64,000 bases of DNA from Gellertiella hungarica (GCF_014197145.1 NZ_JACIEZ010000005.1:239124-303123), one strand, 5' to 3'; shown: positions 35,782-46,112, numbered from the stretch's first letter. The notes: a model not told the origin generated them from the letters alone. Translations and numbers: made by a program.

Positions 35782-35809
35782 TTGTTATTTTCTTATATTC
35801 GGATATAAA
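35782..35809 (+). promoter_or_regulatory. Candidate promoter of the first RTX gene
   Basis: TTGTTA (35782-35787), 16 bp and TATAAA (35804-35809) in a locally AT-rich stretch, about 30 bp before the start codon. The AT-rich character, unusual here, could favour a silencer such as MucR; that is inference. Confidence 0.5.
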
Positions 35810-35838
35810 GCCGCCATTCATCGATACAGGAGATGGCA

Positions 35839-37128
35839 ATGGCAACATACTCGGGAACGCCGGGGGACGATCTGCTCGTCGGGCGTCAGGCAGACGACAG
35901 GCTTGTCGGTTACGCGGGGAATGACACGATCGACGGCAAGGGCGGGGCCGACCGGATGGAGGGCGGACCCGGCAACGACTATTACTTTGTCGACAACCTC
36001 CGGGATGACATTGTCGAGCTGCCCGGCGAGGGCTTCGATACGGTGCAGGTTTCCGTTTCAGGCTACACCATGCCGAACGAAGTGGAGGCGATGGCCGTCG
36101 AGGCCGGCGTGAGCGTGGCCCATGGCAACAGTGCCAACAACAGGATGGTCGCCATGCTGAAAGGCCCCGGCGTTACCTTGTACGGGCATGGTGGCAACGA
36201 CGTGATCTGCGGCTCCAACGGGAACGACTTTCTCTATGGCGGCGACGGCAACGACGAGCTTGCCGGGTTTGCAGGCACCGATGTGATTGAAGGCGGCGAC
36301 GGCAATGACGAAATCCTGTCCGGGGCCGGCGGCGTCATGCGCGGCGGCGCGGGCGACGACATCTACCGCATCGCCATCGGCAGCACGGCGAAAATCGAGG
36401 AAAATCAGGGCGAAGGCATCGACTATGTCTATGTCTACGGCAATACGGATTACACCCTTGGCAGCAATCTCGAGCATCTGGCGTTGCGCGGCAAGAGCAA
36501 TCTTTCCGGCACCGGCAACGAGCTGAACAATGCCATCACCGGCAATGGCGGCAACAACCTGCTTGCCGGCCTCGGCGGCAATGACAGCCTGTTCGGCGGC
36601 GCCGGCGAGGATACGCTCGAGGGCGGGCTGGGCAACGACCGGATGCTGGGCGGCTACGATCGGGACACGCTGAACGGCGGCGCGGGCGCCGACTGGCTGG
36701 ACGGCGGCCAGGGCTTCGACCTGCTGACGGGCGGCGCCGGGCGGGATACCTTCGTCTTCGGCACCGCCTATTATCGCGACAAGGCGAGCTCCAAGGTGCT
36801 GGGCAGCACCATTCAGGCCAATGCCGACCTCATCACGGATTTTGTCTCCGACGAAGACCGGATCGCGCTCAGCATCTCCACCTTTTCCGCCCTTTCCGGG
36901 CTGAAGCCGGGCGCCGTGCTGACGAAGGACATGTTCGTCGAAGGCCCCTATGCAAAGGATGCCGACGACTTCTTCCTCTATGACCGGACGACCGGCAAGC
37001 TCTGGTACGATGCGAATGGGAGCGCGGCCTTGGACGGCTGGACCGGCCGGCGGCTCGTCGCCACCTTCACCGACGAGAACAAGAACCACCCCAAGATCGT
37101 GGCTTCCGATTTCTTCCTGATCGCCTGA
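35839..37128 (+). CDS. RTX-type calcium-binding protein (431-residue class)
   Basis: Secreted-type protein of 429 residues without an N-terminal signal peptide, as expected for type I secretion. Glycine-rich nonapeptide repeats (GGxGxDxxx) occur at about residues 12-45, 122-165 and 235-310, for example GGDGNDELAG and GGAGEDTLEGGLGNDRM. They form a calcium-binding beta-roll. The C-terminal 130 residues (ADLITDFVSDEDRIALS, FFLYDRTTGKLWYDANG) resemble the usual cap of RTX proteins before the secretion signal. No catalytic domain is recognisable. Start chosen at 35839 because GGAG is 6 nt upstream; the ATG at 35833 abuts it. Confidence 0.88.
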   Translation: MATYSGTPGDDLLVGRQADDRLVGYAGNDTIDGKGGADRMEGGPGNDYYFVDNLRDDIVELPGEGFDTVQVSVSGYTMPNEVEAMAVEAGVSVAHGNSANNRMVAMLKGPGVTLYGHGGNDVICGSNGNDFLYGGDGNDELAGFAGTDVIEGGDGNDEILSGAGGVMRGGAGDDIYRIAIGSTAKIEENQGEGIDYVYVYGNTDYTLGSNLEHLALRGKSNLSGTGNELNNAITGNGGNNLLAGLGGNDSLFGGAGEDTLEGGLGNDRMLGGYDRDTLNGGAGADWLDGGQGFDLLTGGAGRDTFVFGTAYYRDKASSKVLGSTIQANADLITDFVSDEDRIALSISTFSALSGLKPGAVLTKDMFVEGPYAKDADDFFLYDRTTGKLWYDANGSAALDGWTGRRLVATFTDENKNHPKIVASDFFLIA

Positions 37129-37132
37129 CGGC

Positions 37133-37162
37133 ACGGCGGGAGCACGGCTCTCCCGCCGTTTA
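37133..37162 (+). terminator. Rho-independent terminator after the first RTX gene
   Basis: ACGGCGGGAG (37133-37142) pairs perfectly with CTCCCGCCGT (37150-37159), followed by a short T run. Confidence 0.75.
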
Positions 37163-37313
37163 CCATTTGATTCCCTAATTTACACTCCCTTCATATTTCC
37201 GTTGATGCACGCGCCTGCATGCTTTACCGCTTGTGGTCGCAGGAAATGCAGCCTGAGCGGGTGGAGCCGCCGGGGCCGGATGCGGGCAGGGATCGAGGAA
37301 GGGAGTTGCCGCC

Positions 37314-38918
37314 GTGGACATGCCGGGCATTGGGGAAGAGGATGATCGGCTGGCCTTTGGCCCCGCGGCCCAGGATGCCGACGAGGACTTCGGGACCGGC
37401 GCCGGCCTCTACGGCGAGGACGATCTCCCGGGCGGCGCGGACTTTACCGAGATCGCGGAGCCACCCGCCGGGGACGGCGCATCGACCCGGCGATCGCCGA
37501 TGGACGGCATGGACGGCCTTGCCCCCGACGACGCCGGGCTTGCGCCGGACGACGCCTCCACCGATGCGGTTACGGCGCTTTTCGCCACCCTCGACCATGC
37601 CGGACCGGACACGCCGGACAACTGGCTCGCAGCCCTCCTCGCGGCGCTTTACGGAACCGGCGACGACGGACCTTCCGCCGGCAACCCCGCCGATGCGGCC
37701 GGGGGCGAAACCGACGGCACCGGGGCAGACGGTGCCGGGGCGGAGGCGGACCTTTCAAGCGCCGTGGCGGACCTTTCGGGCGCGGATAAGGACCTTGCCG
37801 GCACCGGAGACCTTGCGGGTGTGGAGGGGGACCTTTGGGGTGCGGAGGAGGACCTTCCGGGCGCGCAGGGTGACCTTTCCGGCACGGGAGATTTTCGGGG
37901 CGCGGGAGACCTGCCGGATACGGGAGACCAACCGGATACCGGATGTTTTCGGAGCGCGGGAGACCTTTGGGGCACGCTAGGGGACCTATCAGATACGGGA
38001 GACCTTCCGGGCGCACAGGAGGATCCTTCGGACACGGGACCGTACAATTCGGGCGTGCAGGAGGGCCTTCGGGAACCGGAGGGGCACATTTCGGGCACGG
38101 GGGTGGATTACCCGGCGTCCATCGAGACCGGGGCGGACGGCCTGCCGCTTTCCGAATTCCTCTCCGGTCTCCTCTCCCCCGAGGCGCTTTTCGCCCTTGC
38201 GGCGGCTGGCCTCGACCTTCCGCTCTTCCGGGCCGGTCTCCCGCTGACGGACGGGAGGGCGGCGGGTTATGAAATTCCGGAGGATGCCCTGCCGCCGGCC
38301 CTTTCCGACGGGCCCGGCGACGGGGATGCCACCGCCCTTTCCGCCGGCACGGACGAGACCGAGGGCAGCCCTGAGGACGACGTCCTGATCGGCTTCGGCG
38401 GCAACGAAACGCTTGCCGGCGGCGATGGCGACGATGTGATCGAGGGGCGCGGCGGGGCGGATCTCCTGCGCGGCGATGCCGGCAATGACGCGCTGTCGGG
38501 CGGCGATGGCGACGATGTTCTCTCCGGCGACGCGGGTGACGACCGCCTCGCGGGCGGCGCCGGCACCGACTGGCTGGATGGCGGCGAAGGCCGCGACACG
38601 CTCGCGGGCGGCGCCGGCGCGGACCGCTTCGTCTTCACCGGCTTCAAGCAGGACGCCGGCGACAACCGCATCCTCGACTACAGCTTCGCGGACGGCGACG
38701 TGATCGACCTCACCGCCCTCCTCCCCGGCCTCGCCACCGCCGCCGACCTCGCCACCTGGCTCCGGCTCGACACCGGGGACGGCCACCGCACCCTCTCCCT
38801 CCTCACCGCCCCCGACACCCCCTTCACCCCCCTCGCCACCCTCGACGGCACCGCCCCGGAACCGCTGCGCGTGCTGTTCCTGGACCTCTCCGGCTCGATC
38901 GGCATGGGGGTGGTGTGA
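37314..38918 (+). CDS. RTX-type protein with acidic Asp-Leu-x-Gly repeat region
   Basis: A 534-residue, very acidic protein without signal peptide. Residues about 145-250 consist of degenerate 6-7-residue repeats of the form D-L-x-G-[AT]-x (for example [20 protein letters not shown]). A linker and a helical stretch follow, then RTX nonapeptide repeats (about 345-435, with [17 protein letters not shown]). A C-terminal cap resembles the previous gene ([20 protein letters not shown]). GTG is used as start, with GGGAG 9 nt upstream. No type I exporter gene is present in the window. Confidence 0.8.
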   Translation: MDMPGIGEEDDRLAFGPAAQDADEDFGTGAGLYGEDDLPGGADFTEIAEPPAGDGASTRRSPMDGMDGLAPDDAGLAPDDASTDAVTALFATLDHAGPDTPDNWLAALLAALYGTGDDGPSAGNPADAAGGETDGTGADGAGAEADLSSAVADLSGADKDLAGTGDLAGVEGDLWGAEEDLPGAQGDLSGTGDFRGAGDLPDTGDQPDTGCFRSAGDLWGTLGDLSDTGDLPGAQEDPSDTGPYNSGVQEGLREPEGHISGTGVDYPASIETGADGLPLSEFLSGLLSPEALFALAAAGLDLPLFRAGLPLTDGRAAGYEIPEDALPPALSDGPGDGDATALSAGTDETEGSPEDDVLIGFGGNETLAGGDGDDVIEGRGGADLLRGDAGNDALSGGDGDDVLSGDAGDDRLAGGAGTDWLDGGEGRDTLAGGAGADRFVFTGFKQDAGDNRILDYSFADGDVIDLTALLPGLATAADLATWLRLDTGDGHRTLSLLTAPDTPFTPLATLDGTAPEPLRVLFLDLSGSIGMGVV

Positions 38919-38975
38919 GGGGCGCGCCGGGGGCGGGGCACTCCTTTGGGATTCGCACGGGGTGGCGTTTGCGGA

Positions 38976-39280
38976 TGCGCACCCCCCTCTGCCTCGCGCA
39001 GCGTTGCGTTTGCCGAGGTGCACCCCCTGCCTCGCGAAGCGTTGCGTTTGCGGATGCGCCCCCCCTCTGACCTGCCGGAGCGTTGCGTTTGCGGATGCGC
39101 ACCCCCCTCTGGCCTGCCGGCCATCTCCCCCTCAAGGGGGAGATCGGATGGGGATAATGAGGGCAGTTCCCAGCTACCGTTCTGCGGATGAGACGCTCGT
39201 TGTCTGGGGAAATCAAAAACCGCAATGTCGATCTCCCCCCTTGAGGGGGAGATGTCCCGGCAGGGACAGAGGGGGGTGCG
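38976..39280. repeat. Palindromic intergenic element, copy 9 with tandem left blocks
   Basis: Four consecutive left blocks of about 38-42 bp, each with GTTGCGTTTGC and an ACCCCCCTCTG-like core, precede a full left arm (39095-39147), a forward core and a right arm (39229-39279). The tandem blocks show how the flanks of this element grow by repetition. Confidence 0.9.
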
Positions 39281-39316
39281 CCTGCCGCCCTCCCCGCACG
39301 TCGAATTTGCCGCACC

Positions 39317-39561
39317 GCACCCCCCTCTGGCCAGCGAGGCGTTGCGTTTGCCGCACCGCACCCCCCTCTGGCCTGCCGGCCATCTCCCCCTCAAGGGGGG
39401 AGATTGGATGGGGTGCATGATGGCAGTCCCTCGCCACCGTTTCAGCAGATGAGACGCTGATTGTTTGGGGAAGTCATAAAATCACGGTCGATCTCCCCCC
39501 TCGCGGCGAGCGAAGCTCGTCCGCCTGGGGGAGATGTCCCGGCAGGGACAGAGGGGGGTGC
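39317..39561. repeat. Palindromic intergenic element, copy 10
   Basis: Left blocks at 39317 and 39358-39408, a forward core and a right arm at 39488-39560 with the variant long inner hairpin (GAGC-gaa-GCTC). It adjoins copy 9. Confidence 0.9.
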
Positions 39562-39607
39562 GGTGCGGCAAACTCGACCCCACCCCCACAACCTCCGGCG
39601 GCAATCC

Positions 39608-40705
39608 TTAGCGGCGGAAGCGGCGGAATTTGGCGTCTTCGGCCTTGCCGGAGCCGGCGGCGGGGAAGGAGTAGGTGTCGGCGCGCAGCCAGCTGTCGAC
39701 GCGCAGGTCGCAGTCGCGCTGGTCGAGCGACTCCAGCAGGATCTCGGCCTTGGTGCCGTGGCCCTCGCGCACGGCGAGATGGGGGTAGATGCCGGTGAGC
39801 ACCTCGGCGGCTTCCTCGTCGGGCATGCCGAGGCTGACCAGCGTGGTGGCGAGCTGCAGGCCGGACATGTCGAGCAGGATGCGCTCGGCGAGCCAGCGGG
39901 TCGACGACAGCGCGTAGGAGAGCGCGGTGGTGAAGAGGCCGATCTCGCCGGCCTTGGCGAAGCGGGCGAAGAGCGCCATTTCCACGGGCTGGATGTGGCG
40001 CAGGCCCTGGCGATCGTTTTCCGGCGGGTTGAGATGGCGGGCAAGGGCCTTGATGTCCTGGCGGAGCTTTTCCTCGCGGGCAAGGCGATCGGCCTCGGCC
40101 GTCGGCGCGGCCTCGCTGGCGGGGTTCATGGAAATCGCGCTTTCCGGTGCGGTTTCCTCGGTCTCCATCCGGTATTCCTCCTGCATCCTCTCGGTGTCCT
40201 CTGTCAGCCCAAATTGTTGGCTGGGCTGGAGAATGGTGGGCTCCTGTGGCCGTATTGCGGCAGTTTGCGAAGGCTCCCGTCTTTTTTGCTGGCGCTCGAA
40301 ACGAAGCCCGACCAGCGCATCGATGACGGCGGGAGAGAGATGGTCGCGCCGGGCAATGGCGCGCGCATGCGGCTCGCCCTCGCGGCTGGCGATCTCCACC
40401 AGCACGGCATCGGAAATGACGGGAACGCAGGTGAGGAAGACGGCCGCGATCTCGATCGGCTGGCGCCCGAGAAACAGCGCCACCGCATCCGGCACATGGG
40501 CGCAGCGGCTCAGCGCCGCCGCCGCCTGCCGGCGGGCCTCGTCGGTGGAGGCGAGGAAGAGCGGCGGGAACAGCTCGGCAAACTGCTTGAGATCGGTCTT
40601 GGAAGGCAGTGCCAGCGCCTCGAAGCTGGTCACGGTCGCCAAAAGCACCACGTCCTTCTTCCGCATGGCGAGCGGTCGTTCGAGCTCTCTGAAACGGTCG
40701 TCCAC
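39608..40705 (-). CDS. DUF2336 family protein
   Basis: A 365-residue cytoplasmic protein of the alphaproteobacterial DUF2336 family, built mainly from alpha-helical repeats. Recognisable stretches are HVPDAVALFLGRQPIEIAAV, PVISDAVLVEIASREGEP-type text and AARRDHLSPAVIDALVGL-like helices. A Gln/Glu-rich low-complexity linker (about 140-195) splits the two helical halves. No enzymatic motif. The start is GTG at 40705, with an alternative ATG 13 codons in. Function unknown. Confidence 0.8.
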   Translation of the reverse strand: MDDRFRELERPLAMRKKDVVLLATVTSFEALALPSKTDLKQFAELFPPLFLASTDEARRQAAAALSRCAHVPDAVALFLGRQPIEIAAVFLTCVPVISDAVLVEIASREGEPHARAIARRDHLSPAVIDALVGLRFERQQKRREPSQTAAIRPQEPTILQPSQQFGLTEDTERMQEEYRMETEETAPESAISMNPASEAAPTAEADRLAREEKLRQDIKALARHLNPPENDRQGLRHIQPVEMALFARFAKAGEIGLFTTALSYALSSTRWLAERILLDMSGLQLATTLVSLGMPDEEAAEVLTGIYPHLAVREGHGTKAEILLESLDQRDCDLRVDSWLRADTYSFPAAGSGKAEDAKFRRFRR

Positions 40706-41210
40706 GGCACTTTCCCAACAGGTTACGCAAGACTTGAAATTTCAATTTAGATCAAAATCGTTAGCGAGCTGTTAACTATCCTGTGGCTGAATCCTCCCAT
40801 GGACGGCGGATTCGCACCCTTCGCGCCGCCGCTCCTAGCAGGGATCGAAAAACCGCCGGAAGTTGCGTTCATTTTTATCGACCGGCGGCAGGAAAACGAT
40901 CTGAATTTGCGCGAAATCAAAGCCGGGGGGCTTATCCGGTGGCAGGTTCCGCGCAGAAACCGGGCCGGTTCGAAGCCTCAGGCAGAGGCGGCGGCAGGCT
41001 CAAGACAGATCTGGGAAGGGCGCAAATGCGACCGGATGCTTCCCCGCCCCCGATGGCCCGCCGGGCCGGAACCGGGAGCCCGCCTCGGAAGTTACCACCA
41101 TCGGTGACGGTAACCTGAGGGCATCCGGATTGCGCCAGCCCGCCGCAGCCGGCGGGCAGGGTGAAATCGGTACTTCGTTCATCCGTCTCATTGTTCGAAT
41201 GGAGACGAGA
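40706..41210. other. Intergenic region with one inverted repeat
   Basis: About 500 bp between divergent genes. GTTACC and GGTAAC (about 41092-41116) form an inverted repeat with an inner ACC/GGT pair, upstream of the 57-residue protein. It could be an operator or RNA hairpin. I see no other gene or RNA. Confidence 0.5.
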
Positions 41211-41384
41211 ATGGCCACAGTGATCAATCTGAAGGACCGCCAGCGGCAACGCCGCCCGGCACGCGACACCGTTCTGCCGGAGGGCGGCGCGCGCATCTAT
41301 CTGTTCACCGGGGTACGCTACGAGCGCTACCAGCCGGAAATCCGCCCGAAGCCGACCGGCACCAGCCGCGCCGGAAAGCGCTGA
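41211..41384 (+). CDS. Small basic conserved hypothetical protein
   Basis: A 57-residue, Arg-rich protein. The start at 41211 has GGAG 6 nt upstream. It opens with ATVINLKDRQRQRRPARD and contains the motif IYLFTGVRYERY, which I associate with small rhizobial proteins of unknown function. The basic N-terminus suggests nucleic acid or ribosome binding, but this is only composition-based. Confidence 0.65.
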   Translation: MATVINLKDRQRQRRPARDTVLPEGGARIYLFTGVRYERYQPEIRPKPTGTSRAGKR

Positions 41385-41423
41385 GGACAACGGGTTTTTT
41401 CGGGAAAGACCGCCGATGCCGGA

Positions 41424-42083
41424 TCAGCCGGGATCGGCCGGGGCTTCCGCGGGGGCCGCACCCGATGCCTCCGGCTTCCAGGTGCCGCATTCGGCGCCGC
41501 CGAGGAAATCCGCCACGTCGGGCCTGTAGCTCGGCGTCGGCGACAGCGCCCGCAGCACCGCATAGCCGCCGCTTTCGGGCATTTCGACGAGGATGGACTG
41601 GGCGAGATCCGGCGGCAGCGCCTTGCGGATCGCCGGAAGGGCGGCCGGCGTGCCGATGAGGATGTCGAGCGCCCCGGTCACGGCCGTACGGTCGCTCATG
41701 CTGTAGATCTCATTGGAATTGCGGTCGTAGATCGCCACCGACCAGAAGGGCACGTCGCCATCCGCATAGAGGCGGACGGGGCCGTTTTCGAGCGAGACGA
41801 TGCAGGCGGCCACGCTCATGAACGGGTCGTCGCTGACCAGCTGCTCGCGCACCGCATTGCCGGAAGCGCCCGCATCGAGCGCGCCCCTGTCGCCGGCAAG
41901 GCCGCGCAGCGTGCCCGCCTCCCGCGCGCCGGCAAGCGGATGGAACCGGCCGGAAGGCCCGAGCGCCTCCACCCGGCGATAGGCATCCGCCTTCACGAAA
42001 TGCGGCAGCGCCAGGATGATCACCACATGCAGGAGGGCTGCGCCCACAAGCCCGGTGAGGATCGCGTGGAAGAGCCTAACCAT
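41424..42083 (-). CDS. DUF1254 family membrane-anchored protein
   Basis: A 219-residue protein with an N-terminal transmembrane helix or signal anchor (about 8-30) and a periplasmic domain. DUF1254-like text includes DVPFWSVAIYDRNSNEIYSM and SILVEMPESGGYAVLR. A Pro/Ala-rich tail ends it. It overlaps the upstream DUF1214 gene by 8 bp. The two domains are often found together or fused; function unknown. Confidence 0.75.
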   Translation of the reverse strand: MVRLFHAILTGLVGAALLHVVIILALPHFVKADAYRRVEALGPSGRFHPLAGAREAGTLRGLAGDRGALDAGASGNAVREQLVSDDPFMSVAACIVSLENGPVRLYADGDVPFWSVAIYDRNSNEIYSMSDRTAVTGALDILIGTPAALPAIRKALPPDLAQSILVEMPESGGYAVLRALSPTPSYRPDVADFLGGAECGTWKPEASGAAPAEAPADPG

Positions 42084-42663
42084 GGGCGCACTCCCGCTTC
42101 TGAAGCGTCGGCATGGCGAGATCGATGAGGCCGGAGGAGCCCGCCGTCGGCGTGTCGAGCAGCGTCAGCACCAGCCGGAAGGGGCCGGCCTGCGGCAGCG
42201 CCAGCCAGTTGCCGGCCTGAGCCTCCCGCGACAGCGTGACCTCGAAGGTACTGTCGGCCTTGCGCGCGACGATGAAGGAATTCAGCCCGTTCGGCCGGCC
42301 ATCGGCGGCAAGCCCCGCGCCGCCATCCGGGCGGGCGATATAGAGCGTCCAGGCGCGCGCAATCGGCGTCTGCCCGGCCATGACATAGGTGCAGGCGGCA
42401 TCGAGCCGGTTGCCGTCGTCGTCCTCGTCTGCCTGGAACACCAGCCCCTCGGCGCTGCCATAGAGCAGGCGTCCGCCCTTGGCGCGGTGGGCCCGGGCAT
42501 AGGGATCGGCAGCGGAGGTCTGCGCATCGGGAAAGGCCTGCCAGGCGCCGAGCCGGATCGACCCGAAACCGGCCGTCGCCTCGAGCAGCTTCAGCGTCGA
42601 GACGATGCCTCCCGCAAAGGCGATGGCCAGCGTGATCGCAACAAGAAGGGGAACCCGGAACAT
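42076..42663 (-). CDS. DUF1214 family membrane-anchored protein
   Basis: A 195-residue protein with an N-terminal transmembrane segment (about 4-24) and a periplasmic DUF1214 domain. Typical features are DPYARAHRAKGGRLLYGSAEG, TPIARAWTLYIARPDG near the middle and FRLVLTLLDTP near the end. It is translated with the DUF1254 gene (8-bp overlap). The pair may form a periplasmic complex; no reaction is known to me. Confidence 0.82.
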   Translation of the reverse strand: MFRVPLLVAITLAIAFAGGIVSTLKLLEATAGFGSIRLGAWQAFPDAQTSAADPYARAHRAKGGRLLYGSAEGLVFQADEDDDGNRLDAACTYVMAGQTPIARAWTLYIARPDGGAGLAADGRPNGLNSFIVARKADSTFEVTLSREAQAGNWLALPQAGPFRLVLTLLDTPTAGSSGLIDLAMPTLQKRECAHG

Positions 42664-43155
42664 GGGGTAAGCGGCAGCCTTTGCTTTTCGAGACAGCAGG
42701 CGAGACCTATCACTGATTCCGTTTCAGAAAAAGGCACGCCAGAGGCGAAAGATCGCGGCCATGGCAACCGGCCGAGACGGAAAACATGACACTTCCATAA
42801 AATAGGACATCTGTTTTTAAAGACCGCTTAATATATCGGGCGCTTTACTATTCATCACGACAATTGTCTTCCATCTGGCCAATGCCGGATGCGGAGATGC
42901 GCCGCGGCGGCATGAGCGCCGGGCGTCTTGCGGGTCCGCCCTCCCCGCCGCGTTTCCCCTTCATGAGGAAGGGACGTCTGCCAATCTGTTCCAGTTTCCG
43001 TTCCGGACCGGGCGCTTGCGCTGCCCGGCTCCGCCAGGCCGCCCGGACAAAGGCGCGCGGGCAAGGGCCCGCCCTTCCGGGGGCATCATCAGTGAAGATG
43101 CGGCGATCCGCGGCCGGGGGGCGTGCGGGCGTGCCGTTTCGCGAAGGAGCATGAC

Positions 43156-44952
43156 GTGACCCTGAAAAACAAACTCTTCGCCTGCCTGGGGCTGCTGGCG
43201 ATGGCACAACTTCTTCTCGGGCTCGAGGCCTATCACGCGCTGACGGGCATGACGCGCTCGATGGAGAGCATCCTTCAGGACCGCGTGGTGCCGATGGAGC
43301 ACCTGAAGAAGATTTCCGACCTCTATGCCGTCAACATCGTCGACACCACGCACAAGGTCAACAGCGGCGCGGTGCAGCCGGCCGAGGCGCGCGGCATCCT
43401 GGAGACCGCCCGGGCCGACATCGAGCGCCTCTGGGAGAATTATGCCCGGACCACCATGACGGAGGAGGAAAAGCTGCTGATTGCAGATTTCCGCGCCGCG
43501 CAGAAGAAGAGCGAGGACGGCCTGAACCGGCTGGCCAGCCTTTTCGAGGCGGGCGACGCCCCTGCCCTCCGGCAGTTCGCCGACCGCGAGCTCTACCCGC
43601 TCGTCGATCCGCTCGCGGAGCCGATCAACCGGCTGATCGCGCTGCAGATCCGGGTGACGGACGAGATGCACGGTGCCGCGCAGGAACGCTGGAGCCGTAC
43701 AAGGCTGATTTTCCTCGGTCTTTCCGCCATTGCCCTTGCGGTGCTCGGCACGAGCCTCTTCGTGGTGCAGTTCGGCGTGGTCAAGCCGCTGGCGCGGATC
43801 CGGTCCTGCATGCTCAGGCTTGCGGGCGGCGAGCTTTCCCTCGAGATCTACGGCGACCAGCGCCGCGACGAGGTGGGCGAAATGGCAAAGGCCGTCGCCG
43901 TCTTCCGCGACAACGGGCTGGAGCGCGTGGCGCTGGAGGCGGAAGTGGCCCGCCAGCGCGCCGTGGCCGAAGCGGAGCGGGAGCGGCAGGAGGCCATCCG
44001 CGCAAAGGCCGCCGCCGAAGTTTCCCATGCGGCCGGCGAAATCGCCACCGGGCTGACCGAGCTTGCCGCGGGGGTGATGACCTATCGCATCGACCAGCCC
44101 TTCGCGCCCCATCTCGACAGCCTGCGCCAGACCTACAATGCCTCCATGGACCAGCTCGAGGCGGCGCTTCTGCTGGTCGGCGAAAAGGCCGGCGCCATCG
44201 AGGCGGGCACCCGGCAGATCCGCGACGAGGCGCTCAATCTTTCCCGCCGCACGGAGATGCAGGCGGCCTCGGTGGAGGAAACCTCCGCCGCGATGGAGGA
44301 GATTTCCTCCACGTCCATCCATGCCAGCCACCGCGCCGGAGAGGTGGGCGCGATGGTGCAGCGCGCCCGCGAAGCCGCCGAAACCTCCGAAAAGGTGGTG
44401 GGCAGCACCGTGGAGGCGATGACCTCCATCGACGGCTCCTCCCGGGAGATCGCCAGCATCATCTCGGTGATCGACGAGATCGCCTTCCAGACCAACCTGC
44501 TGGCGCTGAATGCCGGCGTGGAAGCGGCCCGCGCGGGCGAGAGCGGCAAGGGCTTTGCCGTGGTCGCCATGGAGGTGCGCGAGCTGGCACAGCGCTCCGC
44601 CAGCGCCGCCCGCGACATCAAGCAGCTGATCAACCGTTCGAGCGAGCAGGTGCGCCACGGCGTGGATCTCGTCGGCCGCACCGGCGAGGTGCTGCAGCGG
44701 ATCATCCACGAGGTGCGCGACATCGGCGGCCATGTGCATTCCATCGCCGAGGTGAGCCGCGAGCAAACGGCCGGCATTTCCGAAATCAACGCCGCGGTGG
44801 CGGTGCTCGACCAGGGCACCCAGCAGAACGCGGCGATGGTGGAGGAAACCACCGCCGCCTGCAACCGGCTGGCCGAGGAAACCGAGGCGCTGGCAAACCT
44901 GATTGCCCGCTTCACCCTGTCGCGCAAGCCGCACCGGCTGATGGCCGCCTGA
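43156..44952 (+). CDS. Methyl-accepting chemotaxis protein
   Basis: Chemoreceptor of 598 residues. Two transmembrane helices (about 5-25 and 182-205) enclose a four-helix-bundle ligand domain. A HAMP domain follows (about 205-260) and a second HAMP-like linker. The signalling domain has the hairpin tip sequence [24 protein letters not shown] (read as positions about 44470-44540) and flanking methylation helices. No C-terminal CheR-binding pentapeptide is present. GTG is the start, with AAGGAG 6 nt upstream. No other chemotaxis gene is adjacent, so the ligand is unknown. Confidence 0.94.
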   Translation: MTLKNKLFACLGLLAMAQLLLGLEAYHALTGMTRSMESILQDRVVPMEHLKKISDLYAVNIVDTTHKVNSGAVQPAEARGILETARADIERLWENYARTTMTEEEKLLIADFRAAQKKSEDGLNRLASLFEAGDAPALRQFADRELYPLVDPLAEPINRLIALQIRVTDEMHGAAQERWSRTRLIFLGLSAIALAVLGTSLFVVQFGVVKPLARIRSCMLRLAGGELSLEIYGDQRRDEVGEMAKAVAVFRDNGLERVALEAEVARQRAVAEAERERQEAIRAKAAAEVSHAAGEIATGLTELAAGVMTYRIDQPFAPHLDSLRQTYNASMDQLEAALLLVGEKAGAIEAGTRQIRDEALNLSRRTEMQAASVEETSAAMEEISSTSIHASHRAGEVGAMVQRAREAAETSEKVVGSTVEAMTSIDGSSREIASIISVIDEIAFQTNLLALNAGVEAARAGESGKGFAVVAMEVRELAQRSASAARDIKQLINRSSEQVRHGVDLVGRTGEVLQRIIHEVRDIGGHVHSIAEVSREQTAGISEINAAVAVLDQGTQQNAAMVEETTAACNRLAEETEALANLIARFTLSRKPHRLMAA

Positions 44953-45098
44953 CCCGACCGCAACCGCAGGACGCCCCTTGCGCCACCCCCCGAGCGGGTG
45001 GCGCAAGGCGCGCGTGCCCGCAAAAAACCTGTGTCAACAGTCTCTTAACGCGGCATGCCCTGAATTATCGCGTATGACTTGTTGGGTGGGGACGGAAA

Positions 45099-45153
45099 GC
45101 CTTCCGAAAGGCGGGACGGCGAAAGTCGCCCCATCGGGACGCTTCCAGTCCCG
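45099..45153. other. Three consecutive hairpins, possible structured RNA
   Basis: Hairpins GCCTT-ccga-AAGGC (45099-45112), GGCGA-aag-TCGCC (45118-45130) and CGGGAC-gcttcca-GTCCCG (45135-45153) follow one another with 4-5-base linkers. They lie in the 516-bp gap between the chemoreceptor and the MerR gene. No promoter or T-tract clearly delimits a transcript. The rest of the gap shows no gene. Confidence 0.35.
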
Positions 45154-45468
45154 CCCGCGGATCTTTCAGGAGCGGGGGTGCACGCCACGAGGGATTTTTC
45201 CCGCCGGCAGCCGCCGGCATGAGTTCCTGTTCTTGCGTGTTCAGCAGCGGCCATGAGCAATCCCCCGCATCCCCGTCTCCTGAAAGCTCCGCGCGGGCAA
45301 GCCGGTCTAGCCCTTGCGGCAGGCTTCATTCGCTGCCGCGCGCGAAATCCCGCCGATTGCTATGATTTCAACGCTTCAGGAAGCAACAGCTGCGTGTGCC
45401 CCCTTGGAGCAAACTCGCCTCTTGCGGCTTTTCTAATAAGGAATATTGTGCCAGGGGGAGATCGAGCA

Positions 45469-46112
45469 ATGCGCGGGGATTCGAACGCGACCGTCATATC
45501 CGCTTTCACCGAGGACCAGGTTTCTCGGCTGACCGGGCTCAGCATTCACCGGCTGCGCTACTGGGACCGCACGTCCTTCTTTTGCCCCAGCCTTGCTGCC
45601 GACAATCGCAGACTTGCGTTCAGCAGGGTCTACTCCTTTACCGATGTCGCGGCTCTGCGCGTTCTCAACGTTCTGATCAATCAGTACAACGTTCCGGTTT
45701 CTCACCTCAGGAAGGTGTCCGCAAAACTGGGACGCATGGACAATGGCGCCTGGCATCGGATCACGCTTTACGTCCTCAACCGGAAGGTCGTTTTCACGAT
45801 CCCGAAGATGGCCAGCAGCGGGAGGTCGTCAGCGGGCAATACGTGATGGGGATCCCGCTCGAGAAGGTGATGTTCGATACGAAGAAGGATGTGCGGACGC
45901 TTTCCGCCCGCGCTCCGTCCCAGATCGGCAAGGTTTCGCGAAACCGCCGGATCGCGCACAACATGTCCGTTGTGGCAGGAACGCGCGTACCGGTGAGAAG
46001 CATCAGGGAGTTTGCAGAGGCAGGGTATTCCGCTGAAAAGATTGCCAAGGAATATCCGACACTTACGATAGAAGATATTAAAGCTGTACTTGAAAACGAC
46101 AGGGCTGCGTGA
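45469..46112 (+). pseudogene. MerR-like HTH/DUF433 antitoxin, frameshifted
   Basis: Antitoxin partner of the downstream DUF5615 toxin. From the ATG at 45469 (GGGGGAG 8 nt upstream) it reads as a MerR-type DNA-binding half (FTEDQVSRLTGLSIHRLRYW, YSFTDVAALRVL). It shifts after VVFTIP into a stop at 45846. The DUF433 half (GTRVPVRSIREFAEAGYSAE, KEYPTLTIEDIKAVLE) continues in another frame to 46112. One extra C in the run 45801-45803 would join them. If the break is real, the DNA-binding and toxin-binding halves are separated; a sequencing error is equally possible. Confidence 0.75.

Noticed and set aside
38960..39150. Regularly spaced repeats resembling a CRISPR array
   Set aside because: The intervals are themselves repeated, not unique, and the units belong to the palindromic element; no cas gene is near.
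45089..45160. c-di-GMP-I riboswitch
   Set aside because: Only a short string is similar; the stems fall in different places and the GNRA loop and receptor are missing.
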